64,000 bases of DNA from Plenodomus lindquistii (lineage: Eukaryota > Ascomycota > Dothideomycetes > Pleosporales > Leptosphaeriaceae): NCBI GenBank assembly GCA_025504975.1, contig JANUWI010000012.1:1282567-1346566 (forward strand). The letters run 5' to 3'. Of the stretch, positions 37,500-49,245 are shown piece after piece. The position numbers were made by a program, and so were the translations under genes. Positions within the stretch are counted from its first letter, which is position 1, and every line of letters begins with the position of its first letter. Below the pieces are notes generated by a model. The model was given only the letters and a program-made list of their open reading frames with translations, was not told the origin of the DNA and did not search any database.

Positions 37500-38221
37500 A
37501 TATACTTTATTATACTAATACTTTATACTAGAGTAACCTATTTATAATTACTAGATAGTAGTTTTTTTTTAGGTTTTACTAAGTCTATAACTATAACCTA
37601 AAATAATATTTTACTTATAGTAAAGCTAGATTTATTAATATTCTAGAGGTTTTTATCTATAATACTATACTTTATATTTATTAACTAAATAAGTATAAAC
37701 TAGAGCTAAATAATTACTAGATCTTTATAGGCAGCTTGCTGGCGATTATACAGACAGCCCTAGCGCGTTCGCAGCTTAGGTGTACGCTTAATAAAGTTAT
37801 TAACCCAGTTCTTGCTAGTAGGCTTCCCACCACGCTCTCTTAGCTGTCTATTAGCCATATTCCGCACGTGTGCCTTCAAGGGCAGTACGCCACGTAGAGA
37901 CTTGTCGAGTATACGCTGTACAATTACCTCCTCTTCTAGCTTTATAAGGCGTTTAGAGTTCAGCCTGCAGTCGCGTTAACAGCGCCGGCCGGCGCGTCAG
38001 TGATATATTGTTAATCTAAGCGCGTTATATGCTGCTGCAGAGTGTCGTTCACTTCGCAGTTGCTTAGAATTAAGATCAGATATAGCAAGAAACAGATCCC
38101 CTTTAGTATAGGCTTTCTGCACGTTGCGTTGTTGAGACATTACGCGCTGTTGTTGCGCATGCGTGTTGATGGGGTTTGCTAGTCTGCTCACTTGGGTGGT
38201 CCGCTCGCTTGTGAACCACGT
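37500..38221 (-). pseudogene. Pogo/Fot1-type transposase, N-terminal half, RIPed from 37,740 downwards
   Basis: The minus-strand translation gives an N-terminal helix-turn-helix region (SQQRNVQKAYTKGDLFLAI, SERHSAAAYNALRLTIYH, 38,120-37,997), a CENP-B-type DNA-binding domain (LEEEVIVQRILDKSLRGVLP, then GGKPTSKNWVNNFIKR, about 37,950-37,790), and the start of the catalytic domain. The first part has normal composition. From about 37,740 the same reading continues in heavily AT-shifted sequence full of stops (AAYKDLVII, INIKYSIIDKNL). The transposon's outer end is near 38,221 (minus strand ACGTGGTTCACAAGCGAGCG, after a TA at 38,222-38,223), related in design to the intact pogo ends. Damage includes at least one in-frame stop and a frame change near 37,980. 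Confidence 0.75.
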
Positions 38222-38620
38222 TAGTGGGTTTGATTATGAGCCTGTGACGTTTCTGTGATCCATGATTCAGTGATCTTCAGAGCGCATGGGCCACCTTCTA
38301 GTTCTTGCTTACGCGCTACGCCGAGTGTGGTCATTGGTCTTCCTTGTACTTCGGCCACGGCTGCGGCGTGATCTTGTCCGTACTACCGTATATTGTCCTG
38401 TCTCCAGGGCCTAAGCTATATAGTGAGAGGGTGCCCAAGGTTAACTGTTTGCTTGCTCTTCCCAACCTTATCCTGTTTCCGCAAACTGATTATATTTGGA
38501 GGGCTACCTTTCACCCTAGGTACTACCATAAATACTTGTGTTGTGGTATTCTCTATGCTAACGGGCACCTAGGCTCACATCTTCCATAACCCCTCAACCG
38601 GGACCCGCTGCACTTCCACC

Positions 38621-40212
38621 ATGCCTCTAAACAATTCCAAATCGCCCCAACCACATCACTCCACTGAGCCGCGCGAGCAAATGATTCTGGACGATAACAA
38701 TCATACACCACCGTCGCCTGGTTGGCGGGAATGGGTCTTTATCCTTCTTCTCTGCTCCACGCAATTTTTCGTGCAAGGTGCCTTGGGATATATTCTCCTT
38801 CCTCTCAGCATCGTCGGCAAGACCTTTGGCCAGGATGGATTCGACTCGGCCGCCAGGATGAACTGGCACATTGCAGGATATAGCCTTACGTTTGGCACCT
38901 TTATTCTTGTGACTGGCAAATTGGGAGACATATACGGCTTCAAAATGGTATTCTTAATCGGCTGGGCCTGGTTCGGAATATGGTCTATCATCTGCGGGTG
39001 CAGCGCGATGACTGGTTCTGCTATGTTCTTTGACACATCCCGAGCACTCCAAGGCATTGGCCCTGCCCTTCTTGTTCCTAGTGCTCAGGCCATTGGTGGT
39101 ATTGCGTATCCACCGGGAAGAAAGAAGAATATTGTCTTCTCGTTGATTGCAATGTCGGCGCCGCTCGGATGCTCAACGGCTGGATTGATAGGATCAGCGC
39201 TTGCACAATACGTGTGGTGGCCATGGGTCACCTGGATTTATGGCATGGGCTGCTTTGTCGTCGCTGTGGCGGGATATCTGGTTGTTCCACAGGACCGAAG
39301 GAGAACATGTCAGACAAGTTCCAAGATGGATTGGCAAGGTGCTGCGCTAGGTATCATGGGCCTTCTTCTGCTCAACATTTCTTGGAACCAGGCTCCCATC
39401 GACGGCTGGTCAACTCCATACGTCTATGTTTTGTTGATTGCAGGCTTTATCTGTATAGGACTCTTTGCCCTGCAAGAAAAAAGAGCAGAGCAGCCAATTC
39501 TGGACTTGACATTGTTCAACGGGCGAGTTGCAGCGGTACTGGTGATTACTGGTCTCGGTTGGAGTAGTTTTGGCATCTGGTTCTACTACATGTTCCAATT
39601 CATTCAGCATCTCCGGGGTGTTTCAGCACTAGGCTCAGCAATACAGTTTATCCCAGGAGCAATTTCAGGCATGTTGGCAGCCGTTGCTACGGCCTGGTTG
39701 CTCGAGGTAACCCAGACCGTTTGGCTCATGGTCATCGCGTCTGCCGCATTCTTTGCAGGTTGTCTACTTCAGGCGGTAGCACCCGTCCACCAAAGCTATT
39801 GGTTCAACACATTCTGGTCTTTCGTTGTTATGGCCTGGGGGTTTGTCTTCTCCTTGCTCTGTGAGATGGTCGTCCTTTCAAGCTGACGAAAACCCCTAGA
39901 ATGGATGTCTCGTTTCCCGCCTCGACATTGTTCCTCAGCGACGCCGTCCCAGTGAAACACCAAGGAGTATCAGCATCGCTCGTCAACATCGTCGTCAACT
40001 ACTCCATAGCCATCGGCCTTGGACTCGCGGGTACGATCGAGGTCGAAGTAAGCTCGAAAGGAGCCTACATACTCGAGGGGTATAGGGCCGCTCAATATAC
40101 GTCTGTCGGTTTGGCTGGCCTTAGTCTCGGCATATCAATAGTGTTGGCAGCATGTGTGATGCGTTCAGAACGGAAAGGCGTTAGAAGAGGAGATGCAATG
40201 AGTGACGGGTAA
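38621..40212 (+). CDS. Major facilitator superfamily transporter (DHA2-type)
   Basis: Two exons, 38,621-39,840 and 39,900-40,212, with a 59-base GT-AG intron (branch-like AGCTGAC), give 510 residues; the splice restores MAWGMDVSFPAS. After a hydrophilic N-terminus of about 45 residues there are many hydrophobic helices, with the MFS motif A region GKLGDIYGFKMVFLIGW between helices 2 and 3, RALQGIGPALLVPSA in helix 4 and an APLGCSTAGLIGS helix. The family is proton-driven drug/metabolite efflux at the plasma membrane, with closest resemblance to the fungal ATR1-like group. In this setting it could export the product of the neighbouring oxygenase and methyltransferase genes. The frame is open, so it is probably functional. 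The ATG at 38,621 is the first in frame. Confidence 0.88.
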
Positions 40213-40254
40213 GAGAGTTTGTAAAATTCTGAATTATACCAGGAGTAAGTTAGT

Positions 40255-41757
40255 TTAGCCCAGAGGGCACTGGTTGGGTAGCTCGAGCCGCGTATCAAAA
40301 AGAGCATCAAACCAAAGAATTTCGTTCAAGAACACCCGGAAATCGCTTAATGTTATGATCCCCAATTGCTGTTGCAAAAGCCTCAACTGAAAGTTAAAGT
40401 AGGATTTGTCAGATCTAGTGGTACTTTCCAAAGCCCCGATTGTCAAAAGCCATACAAGCAGCGTCGGGTGGAGAGAGCAGTGCTTCTCAATTGCCATGAT
40501 ACCAAACTTCAGTTTGCGCATTTGAACAGTAGTGATAATTGGATTTATGCCAGATCGTCTTCGTAGTTCGGCCAAATACAAGAGGGCAGCAGACCGCAGG
40601 CATGACCATACCAGGGAGTCCTTGTGCAAAGCCTCAGATGGGATACAGAGGCACAGGAACTGATGGACTGTTGGGTTTACCAACCCGTCAATACTCATGG
40701 GATCTGCCCAAATTGATGGGCCATGAACCGAGTATGAAAGAGTAAGGTGACGGTTCAGGCTTTGCAAGGCGTGGAACGCTTGTACTAGATCGTGGGAGTG
40801 TCGGTGGTCTAGAGAGTTCAGTAGTTCGAACAAGTGTGAACTTAGTTGTGGCTGATGCACCATTACCAGCGGCTTGAGATAAGGTATGTTCAACGATGGT
40901 GATGCGTCGAATGCATAGGAGCCGATTGTGTCCACCCTAGTCTCTGTCAACAAACGTCGACTGAGCAGTGACTGCTTGGGACCATTTCACATACCATCGA
41001 AGGAGATCGACCACGCTTGGGCTGCAATGCACCAACGATCTTCTCGTTGAGCTAATGATGTAATTGATGGCGGACATGTGTACTTTCCATGTTGCCTTGT
41101 CATTGTTGAGATGGGCATAGCAGGCGAGTGCGGCGATAGCTGATAAACAATCTTCGATGTCTGCTTTATGCAGGTTATTCAAGCGATTTCGAACGGAAGC
41201 AAGTGCTTTAGCATGATGGAAGTTTGCAAAGTATTCGAGAGAGTCGCGGTGTGCTTGTCGCCAGTGAACGAGATGCGTGGAATAGGAGGCGAGCATCTGA
41301 TGAAATGCAGCGGCATCGTTGAGGCAAACCGGATACCATCTGTCTCGGTAGATGCGGAGGGAGCCAGGAAGGTCTTCGGAGAACACTAGTGAAACCTTAG
41401 TTTAGATTCACAGGCGATGAAATGTGACTACATATAGCGTGCTGGAAACAGGAGGGGCGAAATACTGTGACGGAGCATCTGCTGAGATTCGGGATCCATG
41501 GGTATCAGAGAGATAGCTACAGGCTCGAGAGATTGTAGAATGGCGGTGCCGGTACCATCCCCAGATGATGCACTGCTAGCAGAACGCGACTTTTGCTGTG
41601 GACGTTTAATGTTGTGTTTTCTCCTCGAGTGACCGATGTCGCGCATGACGTGACGTCGCATCACTGTCCTTTGCTCGGTGTTAGGACAGAGTTCGGCGGG
41701 CGATGTAATAACAAAAGCCCACTGGCCTTGTGAGCAGGCGTCGCGACCTGAAGCCAT
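40255..41757 (-). CDS. Fungal-specific transcription factor domain protein (Fungal_trans_2 type)
   Basis: Exons on the minus strand are approximately 41,432-41,757, a middle exon ending at 40,991, and 40,255-40,941. The last intron (40,942-40,990) joins LLRWY to TRVDTIGSYAFDA. The N-terminus FVITSPAEL with RRHVMRDIGHSRRKH is typical of a class of fungal regulators that lack a visible zinc cluster. The remainder (PVCLNDAAAFHQMLA, HRDSLEYFANFHHAKALASV, and the helical C-terminus) matches the family's ligand/regulatory region. The first intron is a problem: the GT at 41,431 and the AG before TGTTCTCC differ in phase. Either an acceptor further in (before ATGGTATCC, about 41,340) is used, or the gene carries a frameshift. 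It ends 42 bases from the convergent MFS gene. Confidence 0.68.
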
Positions 41758-41991
41758 GCGAGGAGGATGGACGACAGTTGTTGGGTGTGCGTAGGGTGAA
41801 GGATAGGATGGACTTGTCGCGAAGCAAGTTGCAATGGAGATACGGGCGGGAATCGTGGAAACAAATCAGCTGAGGCAGCGCCTTGCGACCTGGAGGCTCT
41901 TATTTGGCATGGAAAGCCGCATGTCAGCCTAAAAGGCATGAGCGACGTATGACATCATCACAATGCGTGAACTACCCCACCTACCGAAATA

Positions 41992-42270
41992 ACGTGTTCC
42001 ACCAGTGAGCTGCACACGCACACCCCACCAAAATTCGCGCAGCGCGTCTCGTTCTATCAACCATGATACCATGCCAACAACCTCAAACCCCTTTAAAAGA
42101 AGAGAGGTTAAGCCTTGCTGTCGCATCTTTTCAACGCAACCCTAAGCAAGCCAAACGTGCTCTTGCAGCAGCTTTTGACGTACTAGAATCAACCCTTCGA
42201 ACGCGCCTTCAAGGTACTACCTTTAGACGCGACACCTTTGCCTTACATTTACGCGACCTATATTTTTGAC
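41992..42270 (+). mobile_element. Fragment of a third pogo-type element: one terminal repeat plus N-terminal helix-turn-helix
   Basis: After a TA (41,990-41,991) the sequence ACGTGTTCCACCAGTGAGCT parallels the end of the intact pogo element (ACGTATTCCACCAGCGAGCC). From 42,063 an ATG frame of 68 codons reads LKEERLSLAVASFQRNPKQA and LESTLRTRLQGTTFRRDT, the usual N-terminal helix-turn-helix of fungal pogo-family transposases. No catalytic domain or second terminal repeat follows, so this is a truncated end. Base composition is normal, without RIP. Confidence 0.65.
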
Positions 42271-42538
42271 TCGGGTGCTGCAAGATGCTACACTAGCAAT
42301 CTGTATCCTGCTCTGCTTGCTGGCACCCTGCTCACATGTGCACTGATCTGACGTGAGTTCTCGTGAGGCGGGGCGGCGCTAGGCACTCGATGTGGTTAGC
42401 GTCCGCTCAGCCTGGCCGCATGCACTGCTTCGAAAGGCTGCCTGCTTCGATCCGTTGCGACTATATTATCCTACTCTCAACAATACATAAATCGTTCACG
42501 CCTCGTCTGCCCTCGACCGAGCCCGAACTGTAAACGCC

Positions 42539-44294
42539 ATGCGGCTTCTCTACTTTGACGCGCTGGGAAGGCTCGTCTCGACAGACTTTTTGTGGCAAGA
42601 TGATCCCGCCCTACGCTATTCTATCGCATAGATGGAGAGACTCCGAGATCCTTCTTGAAGACATAGCGAGCGATGCATACAAGGACAGGCAAGAAGGATA
42701 TCCAAAGCTCCAGTTTTGCGCCGAACGGGCGGCCCAGGACGAGCTGCAGTACTTCTGGATTGACACATGTTGCATCGATAGGTGGACCCTGTGCGAGCGC
42801 TCGAAAGCAGTCAACTCGATGTTTCGGTGGTATAAGAATGCGGCGCAATGCCACGTCTTTCTGTCAGACGTGTCAACGTCTACTGCGACAGAGACGCCTC
42901 AACGCCGCGACTGGGAGGCGTCGTTCCGTGCAAGTGCATGGTTCTCTCGGGGATGGACGCTTCAAGAGCTCATCGCGCCAGTGTCAGTCGAGTTCTTCTC
43001 GCGTCAAGGATGGCACATAGGCGAAAAGGCGTCGCTTGACCAGCTACTACACGAAATTACTGACATCCCGCTCACGGCACTGCGCAACTGTCCTTTAGAC
43101 CGGTTCAGCGCATCTGAACGAAGACGATGGGCCGAGAATCGCGAAACGACTGAAAAGGAAGATATTGTATACTGCCTGCTAGGACTGCTTGGTGTCTCTA
43201 TGCCCACTGCGTATGGTGAAGGACAGGAGAGTGCACGGAGTAGACTGCAGGCTGAAATAGAAGCAACTGCTAACGTACCGTCGATCATCCCGTTCTCACA
43301 GAATCATCGCTTCGTAGGCCGAGAGTCGCAGCTTGCCGAGTTAGACGCAAAGCTCTTTAGCAACGAACAGACTGCTACTACACTAGCGATGGTTGGACCT
43401 GGCGGAACAGGCAAGTTGCAGCTCGCGCTCGAGATTGCACACAGAACAAGGGGAAACAACAAGAACTGCTCGGTCTTTTAGATGGACGCAAGCGATAAAG
43501 ACAGTCTGTACCAGTCGTTTGCAAGTGTTGCGCAGAAGCTCAGTATTCCTGGGTGGGACGATGACCAGGCCGATATGAAGCAGCTTGCAAAACACTGTGT
43601 AGTAGAGATTAGTGCGCGACAGTGTTTACTAATCTTCGACAACGCAGAGGACACCACTCTACGATCTAGCGGCTCGTCCACGACAGAAGCCGCGGGCTTG
43701 GCCGACTGACTGCCGCAGTCTAAGCTTTGTTCTGTCGTCTTCACGACAACAAACAGCGACACAGCTCAGACGCTTGCTTCACAGAACGTCATAGCGCTGC
43801 GAGAGCTGACACTAGACACGGCGCTGAGAATGCTGCAAGTCCGCTTGACGAGGCCACTCTCGAACACTGAGCAGCAGGAAGCCGAGTACTTGCTGGGAGA
43901 GCTATCGTATCTTCCTCTAGCAGTCGTGCAAGCAGCGGCTTGTATGAATGCTAGCGGTGTGACAGTACAACAGTATCGATCACGACTGGACGAGCACAAA
44001 GATCTAGCTATCGAGCACAGCGGTGACTGGTACGAGGATAAGCTACGAGGTTCTGGAGTGAAAGACCCCATAGCTGCTACACTGTTTCTCTCTGTAGATC
44101 AGATCAGTCGTGATAATGCGTTTGCCGCAGACTGTCTGTTTCTTGCAGCATGCGTAGACCGAAAAGACGTCTCGCTCGATCTTCTAGAGGCAACCTCGAC
44201 TCAAACAAGAGAAGATGCCGTCAAGGTACTTGACAAGTATGGCTCGTCACCAGGCGGGCTGCTGAGTCTGCACTCGATTAGATATGGTGCATAA
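42539..44294 (+). pseudogene. HET-domain / NB-ARC (NLR-like) gene, decayed
   Basis: Starts MRLLYFDALGRLVSTDF at 42,539. One extra T in a run of five near 42,587-42,591 shifts the frame, after which it reads GKMIPPYAILSHRW, IDTCCIDRW and FSRGWTLQELIAP, the hallmark blocks of a heterokaryon-incompatibility (HET) domain. Next comes HRFVGRESQLAELDAKL and a nucleotide-binding loop MVGPGGTGKLQLALE, where Leu replaces the usual Thr/Ser after Lys. In-frame stops at 43,479-43,481 (TAG) and 43,707-43,709 (TGA) both sit where Trp is expected. A winged-helix-like part (LSYLPLAVVQAAACM) follows, and the frame ends at 44,294 without C-terminal repeats. Such proteins trigger non-self recognition cell death; this copy is non-functional. 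Confidence 0.82.
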
Positions 44295-44343
44295 TGCGAG
44301 TGCTGATACGCCACGTAAGCTTGTATCGATACGTGTTACTCCA

Positions 44344-45254
44344 TTAGGTAGAAAAGTGATAAGAGTCCTGGACCGCATGCTTCCCCACCATATCCTCCAT
44401 CTGAACCACTGTTGGTCTGCTCATTCCGTATTGTACTACAAAACCTTTCTCATCCATGCCACACAGCCTTGGAAAGCAGCCCGATTTCAGTATCACCTGC
44501 TTTCCAAACAAGCTGATCAAGTTGATCCGTCGTTTTGTGTCGTCAGTATCGAGTTTGTAATGCACTTCGGCAGCCCATCGTGAAATGTCGCACAAGAACT
44601 CCTGTTCTCCCGTTGACTCAAGATTTTCATCGCAGATGCGGCCAGTCAGATATTTGATCACATCTAACAGTGACATGTAGTGTCCAGGTAGTTCAACAGA
44701 GCTCGGCGTCGGAATTCTAGGACTCATCGGAGTAACTACACCACCAAATTTGACGTCGACGGGATAAGAACGAGGTATTTTCTGGCTTCTAGGTGTTATT
44801 CCTTGTGCACAATTCCGGATTTACAGGAATCTTACTCTTGGGTGTAATACAAGGATAATGCGAGGCCAGTATTTCCTTGATGCGGAGTTTCGTGGTTGCT
44901 ACCCTAACTCCCGCTCAGAATGGCTACCAAGATAGAGGTATTTTGGTTGAAAAGACATACCTCTATGGACAGTATGTCAGCCGTCCCAACATGGCTCCTT
45001 GGTGGGGGTCCACGAAGCGGCGCGGACACTGAATTTTGCACGCACCTCCTCTTCATAACGTAGAATGCACCGTCTTCAAGCGCACGTTTCCCGATAGCAT
45101 AATCGCTTGTCTTCAGTTGGTATTTCGTATCTGTTAAGTAGGGTATGGTACCGTCCAACATGTATGCATTAATTGTTTGCTTCATTCCAACATTTTGTTT
45201 AAGATCTCGAACCTGCTTTTCTAGCTCTATGTGCTTCCGAGATAATTCCTCCAT
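44344..45254 (-). CDS. Unrecognised minus-strand reading frames, possibly one gene
   Basis: Two frames on the same strand may be exons of one gene: 44,904-45,254 (start MEELSRKHIELEKQVRDLKQ, a heptad-like helix) and 44,344-44,727 (contains DVIKYLTGRICDENL and CDISRWAAEVHYKLDTDD). No domain was recognised and the joining intron was not resolved. Composition is normal. It could be a species-specific gene or a relic. Confidence 0.32.
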
Positions 45255-45692
45255 GGCTCCCTGGGATTGGCTGTTCGCGACCAGAGTAAGGATTTCGTGA
45301 GACGGGTTGTCAGAGCTGCAGTATCATGACTGTCTAAGCTGTCTAGAAAGCGATGCCTATATATACGGGAAAGGTGAACCAAGAGCTACTGCTCGTTGCC
45401 ACAAAGTCGATGCCGAGATTATCAACTAGACGCTACAGGATGGTACAAGGTTTAGCGAACTTCACACATCATGCACGCGTGCCTGTAGCGTCTGTACGGT
45501 CAAGATATACCATGATGCCGCAAGCAGTGAGCAAGGGTGTCAAGCCATCATCGTTTGATGAATTGCCACTAAGTACTTGTTCGGCGACTGCGGCACAGCC
45601 CGTTACCTGGATCAGAGAAACAGATCCAGGTTAACTTCTGTGTTGGAGGCATGCGCATTCTCAAGGACTTTTATTCTACCCTATGCAATCGC

Positions 45693-46080
45693 TCACTGAA
45701 TGTACCTCTTGAAAGAGTTAAGATCAGTAGCCGGAATCTGCGCTAATTCGAGAAACAATTTGTAATTGTGGAACACTTTTTGCCCATCCGTTGGGTCAAT
45801 TCCATCCCCAGTGTAAGGTATATGGATAAATCCCCAAGCCTCGTCGACAAGTTTCACTCCTTTGACAAGCTCTTCAAGGCTAAGCTTTCGTGACACCTTT
45901 GTCTGCCTGTCAAGTTCGGCAAGATCTGTGACTACTTTCGTCCATGTATCGGGAAGAAGATAGTGCATAACGCGAGCCAAATTGTTGACTTCCTGTGGCC
46001 ACTTCGCTTCCGGATGCCCCTTAGCGAGCTGAGGAGTGGGACTGGGAGGGCTGTGTCTGCCTTCACAGCGAGCAGCAGCT
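45693..46080 (-). CDS. Unrecognised minus-strand frame, C-terminal part of a hypothetical protein
   Basis: Open from about 46,080 (just after a possible acceptor TATAG on the minus strand) to the stop at 45,693. It reads AKWPQEVNNLARVMHYLLPD, TWTKVVTDLAELDRQTKV, LSLEELVKGVKLVDEAWGF and YKLFLELAQIPATDLNSF. The composition is that of a soluble helical protein. No start codon or 5' exon could be fixed, and no family was recognised. Confidence 0.35.
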
Positions 46081-46559
46081 ATACTGTGATGTGATTAGCA
46101 AGGTTTACAGCACGGGGAGAGTGCGGGTACCAGGGTGTAGCAGGCGAAGGTGGTGGCGTACTAGCGGGTGTAGCCGTATTAGAGGCGGGATACATTTTCT
46201 GATAACATTCAGAAGTCTCGAACATGACTCAAGGAAGACGTATTTACAGTACAGGGCGACTGGCGAGTGTTGTATTAGGGGCTTGGGGTTGAAGTAGTTG
46301 GCATAAAGAGGGGTATAAGGGGGCCGTTCTACTAGGATGCACTGCAGCACAAACACCCGCATTTGTGTGAAACACAACATGTCCTACGGCCTGCATGATA
46401 TCAATAAGGAGCGGGGTTTGAACGCTTTGGTGGCAGAGCATGATGAGCATTCCACACACATCTAGGCGTGCCTGTTGGCGATGCCGAGGATCACATTGCA
46501 CCCGACAGCGTAGGCTGGATACTGGAAAGGGAACATATGCTAATGGAGAAAGAGTGGTA

Positions 46560-47810
46560 ATGCCCCGGTTAAACTGTATTAGCAGCTACTTTAGTAAGCT
46601 ACATAGAACTATTACTAGCTACACAAAACTAAACCTTTTTACACTCCTTTTCAAATAACTTATGCGTGTAGTTACTAATAACAATATAGGCAATTATTAT
46701 AATACCTCTAGTTTATATTTATTAGCTTTAATAGTTAAATAATATAGAAAACTTACTTTATAATATTTTTTCTAGCCTAGTTTATACTTTATAATAGTAT
46801 TAGTATAGGCCTTTAGTTTTTTACTACGTAGAAAAGAATTTAAGTTACTTTAAACAAGTAAATAAAATATATCTATATTAAAATTCTCTATATACTAAAG
46901 CTAATAACTCTAAATAGTTATTTCTTTTATTTTTTTTTCTCTAAATAATTCTATATATCTATTCTAAAGCTACTCTATTTTTATTACTAGTAATAGTTTT
47001 AAAAGAATCTCTTTTATAGTTAAAAAGCTTAAGTAGTTATTTTTAGTATTTAAATAAAATAGTATAGTAGGTATTTAATATACTATATACTATAAAGTAA
47101 TAGAGTAAAGTAAACTAGTATATTTAAATTAAAAACTTTATATTTATACTAAAGATATAATAATCTATTACTAGTACTTTTAAAATAGTATAAAATAAAT
47201 ATACTTAGGTAATAGTTTAGTAGCTATAAAAATATAGAATAGAAATCTAGTTATTTTAGATTAGATATTATATAGAAAAGTAATTAATAAATATTAAAAA
47301 AATAAAGAAATAATAAATATAAAATGTTTTAGCTTTATAGAATAGGTATATAATATATATATATTTTAGTTTACTTTTTTAAATTTACTTTAGATATAGC
47401 TAAACTATAGTAAAAGTTATTACTAATAGATAGTAGAAATATAAATCTAAATATATAGTAACTTTTATAGTATATTTCTAATAGTATAGCTAGGTATTAA
47501 ATACTATTAGTTTAAACTAAAACAATTCTATTTATATATTATAGAGATACTTATTAACTAATAGTATTAATAGATAAATAAAGTATCTAATCTATAAAAG
47601 TAGAAAATCTATAGCTCTAAAAAATATCTTATATAAATTTGAAAGAAATAGAATATTATAAAATATATAAAAAAACTATTATTATAAATTAACTTCTAGT
47701 AAATACTAAATACTTTAAACATAGTAATTTTTAAAAAAATAGAATTGTAAAACAGGTACTTTAAAAATAATAATATATAGCTAGTATTTATAATTATAAG
47801 AACAGCCGCC
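46560..47810. mobile_element. AT-rich RIPed block, element not identified
   Basis: About 1.25 kb with TpA-dominated composition and no open frames, typical of RIPed repeats. No LTR, terminal repeat or transposon protein motif was recognised. It directly adjoins the 3' end of the gene at 47,823-48,809. Confidence 0.5.
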
Positions 47811-47822
47811 ATCAACACATCG

Positions 47823-48809
47823 CTAATAGTCTCTTATAACGATAGCCGAGCCTGTTGTGCAGCGCTCGTTGGTAACAACTTCGGCAAGCCCCTCCTCCAT
47901 AATTGTTGTGACAACACCAGGCCGCACACGATCAGCGCCTCGAGATAATTGGGATGCTGCTGGCAGAGTCGCTGGCTGTGCCGCCTGTACCTCGCTCAAC
48001 ACCAAATCGAAGTCGCAGTTCAACAACTGCGTACTCTCTTTGTTCATTTCAGCTAGCTCCTCTTCAAAATCGAACCAATTGCCTCTAACAGTACGCTGGT
48101 CAGCTTCCATTTGGCTCCGCTGCAGCGCGATAGTACACCTATCGATTTTGGCTTGGCGGCTGCCACTAGTATAGTACAGTGTTGCAGTTAAGCTCTCAAT
48201 TATCGCTGCCCGTGGCTTCTGCGACTCTACTACACCATCCACCCATCGCCACACCTTGTCTTCGTCAACTGTGTACAATGCCTTGTTACGCTTAGTGTCA
48301 GCCGCCGAAGCTATCGCGCTTTTCCCTATCGCCGTCCACCAAGCGGCATACCGCTAGTGCAGATGTGGCTCCTCGTCAATTTCTTCAACTCGCGACTCTG
48401 GACGTTGTGGCTGGCTCGATTGAGCCGCCGAAGCAGCAACAACAGCACCAGGTGAGCCCTCGGCAGCTGGCTCCTCCACAGCTCCGGCAGCTTTTAACGC
48501 GTACTGTACAGGTCCATCGTCATCGTCCGCCGTCGCGTCAACCGGCTCCTCCTCGTCTTCATCCTCCGCAAGTATGTCAGCGCGCTGGCTCGGCGTCTTA
48601 GGTTCGAACAATGGGATCGGAGTATCGCAGCTACGCTGTGGGAGCGGCTCCAGTGAGCGCTCGGTACGCCTTGCTGTTGACAGCGGAGTTAGAAGAGCAG
48701 GATCGACACCTTGTTCGAAGCGCCGAGGGGCTGTTCGCTGACGTTTGCTAGATTTGCTGGGCTCGCTGCTCGCCAGAACATCGCTTTTCCGCTTCAATTT
48801 GCGTGCCAT
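47823..48809 (-). pseudogene. Unrecognised gene with one in-frame amber stop
   Basis: From ATG at 48,809 the minus strand is open for 151 codons, meets TAG at 48,354-48,356, and then stays open in the same frame to 47,823, about 328 codons in total. The N-terminus is basic (KLKRKSDVLASSEPSKSSKR), the middle acidic and Ala/Pro-rich (EDEDEEEPVDATADDDD), and the part after the stop has aromatic/charged helices (RYAAWWTAIGKSAIASAADT, DEDKVWRWVDGVVESQKPRA). No domain was recognised. A CAG-to-TAG change, as RIP makes, would explain the break. A short intron removing the stop cannot be excluded, and a transposon-associated gene is possible given the adjoining RIPed block. Confidence 0.45.
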
Positions 48810-49245
48810 TAGGACTACATCACCAGGAAGATATCACAATAGGCCAAAAAAAAAAACTATTCAAGCTTCCTCAGAGCTTCTTTGCGGGTGCAGAATGTGG
48901 TAGGATACTGTTTGTACTACGATTTGCTAACAAAGTAGATCTAGCGTCACAATCGCGCTAAGTCACGGGGTGGTCACGATATTTCGCAAACAACCCATAA
49001 GCCGACTCCGGGCATGAGATGCACGGACAAAGTAAGACCTGGTGTATCTCCTGGCACTTTCGCAGGCCTAAGTGGCGAAATATCAGATAACAAGAACTGA
49101 TGAAAGCCGGGCAAGAGAAGGAAGCGAGAAACAGTCATTATACACGATAGATTCAATCTTGCTCCATTATGTTGAATTGGTGGAGAGTACTTGTTACCGA
49201 ATTGTAGGTGTAGTAAGATTCAAACGTCAATGTTGTAACTTCCGT
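48810..49245. other. Intergenic, no feature recognised
   Basis: 436 bases between the unrecognised gene and the end of the O-methyltransferase gene. A run of ten A lies at 48,847-48,856. No reading frame of note. Confidence 0.4.
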
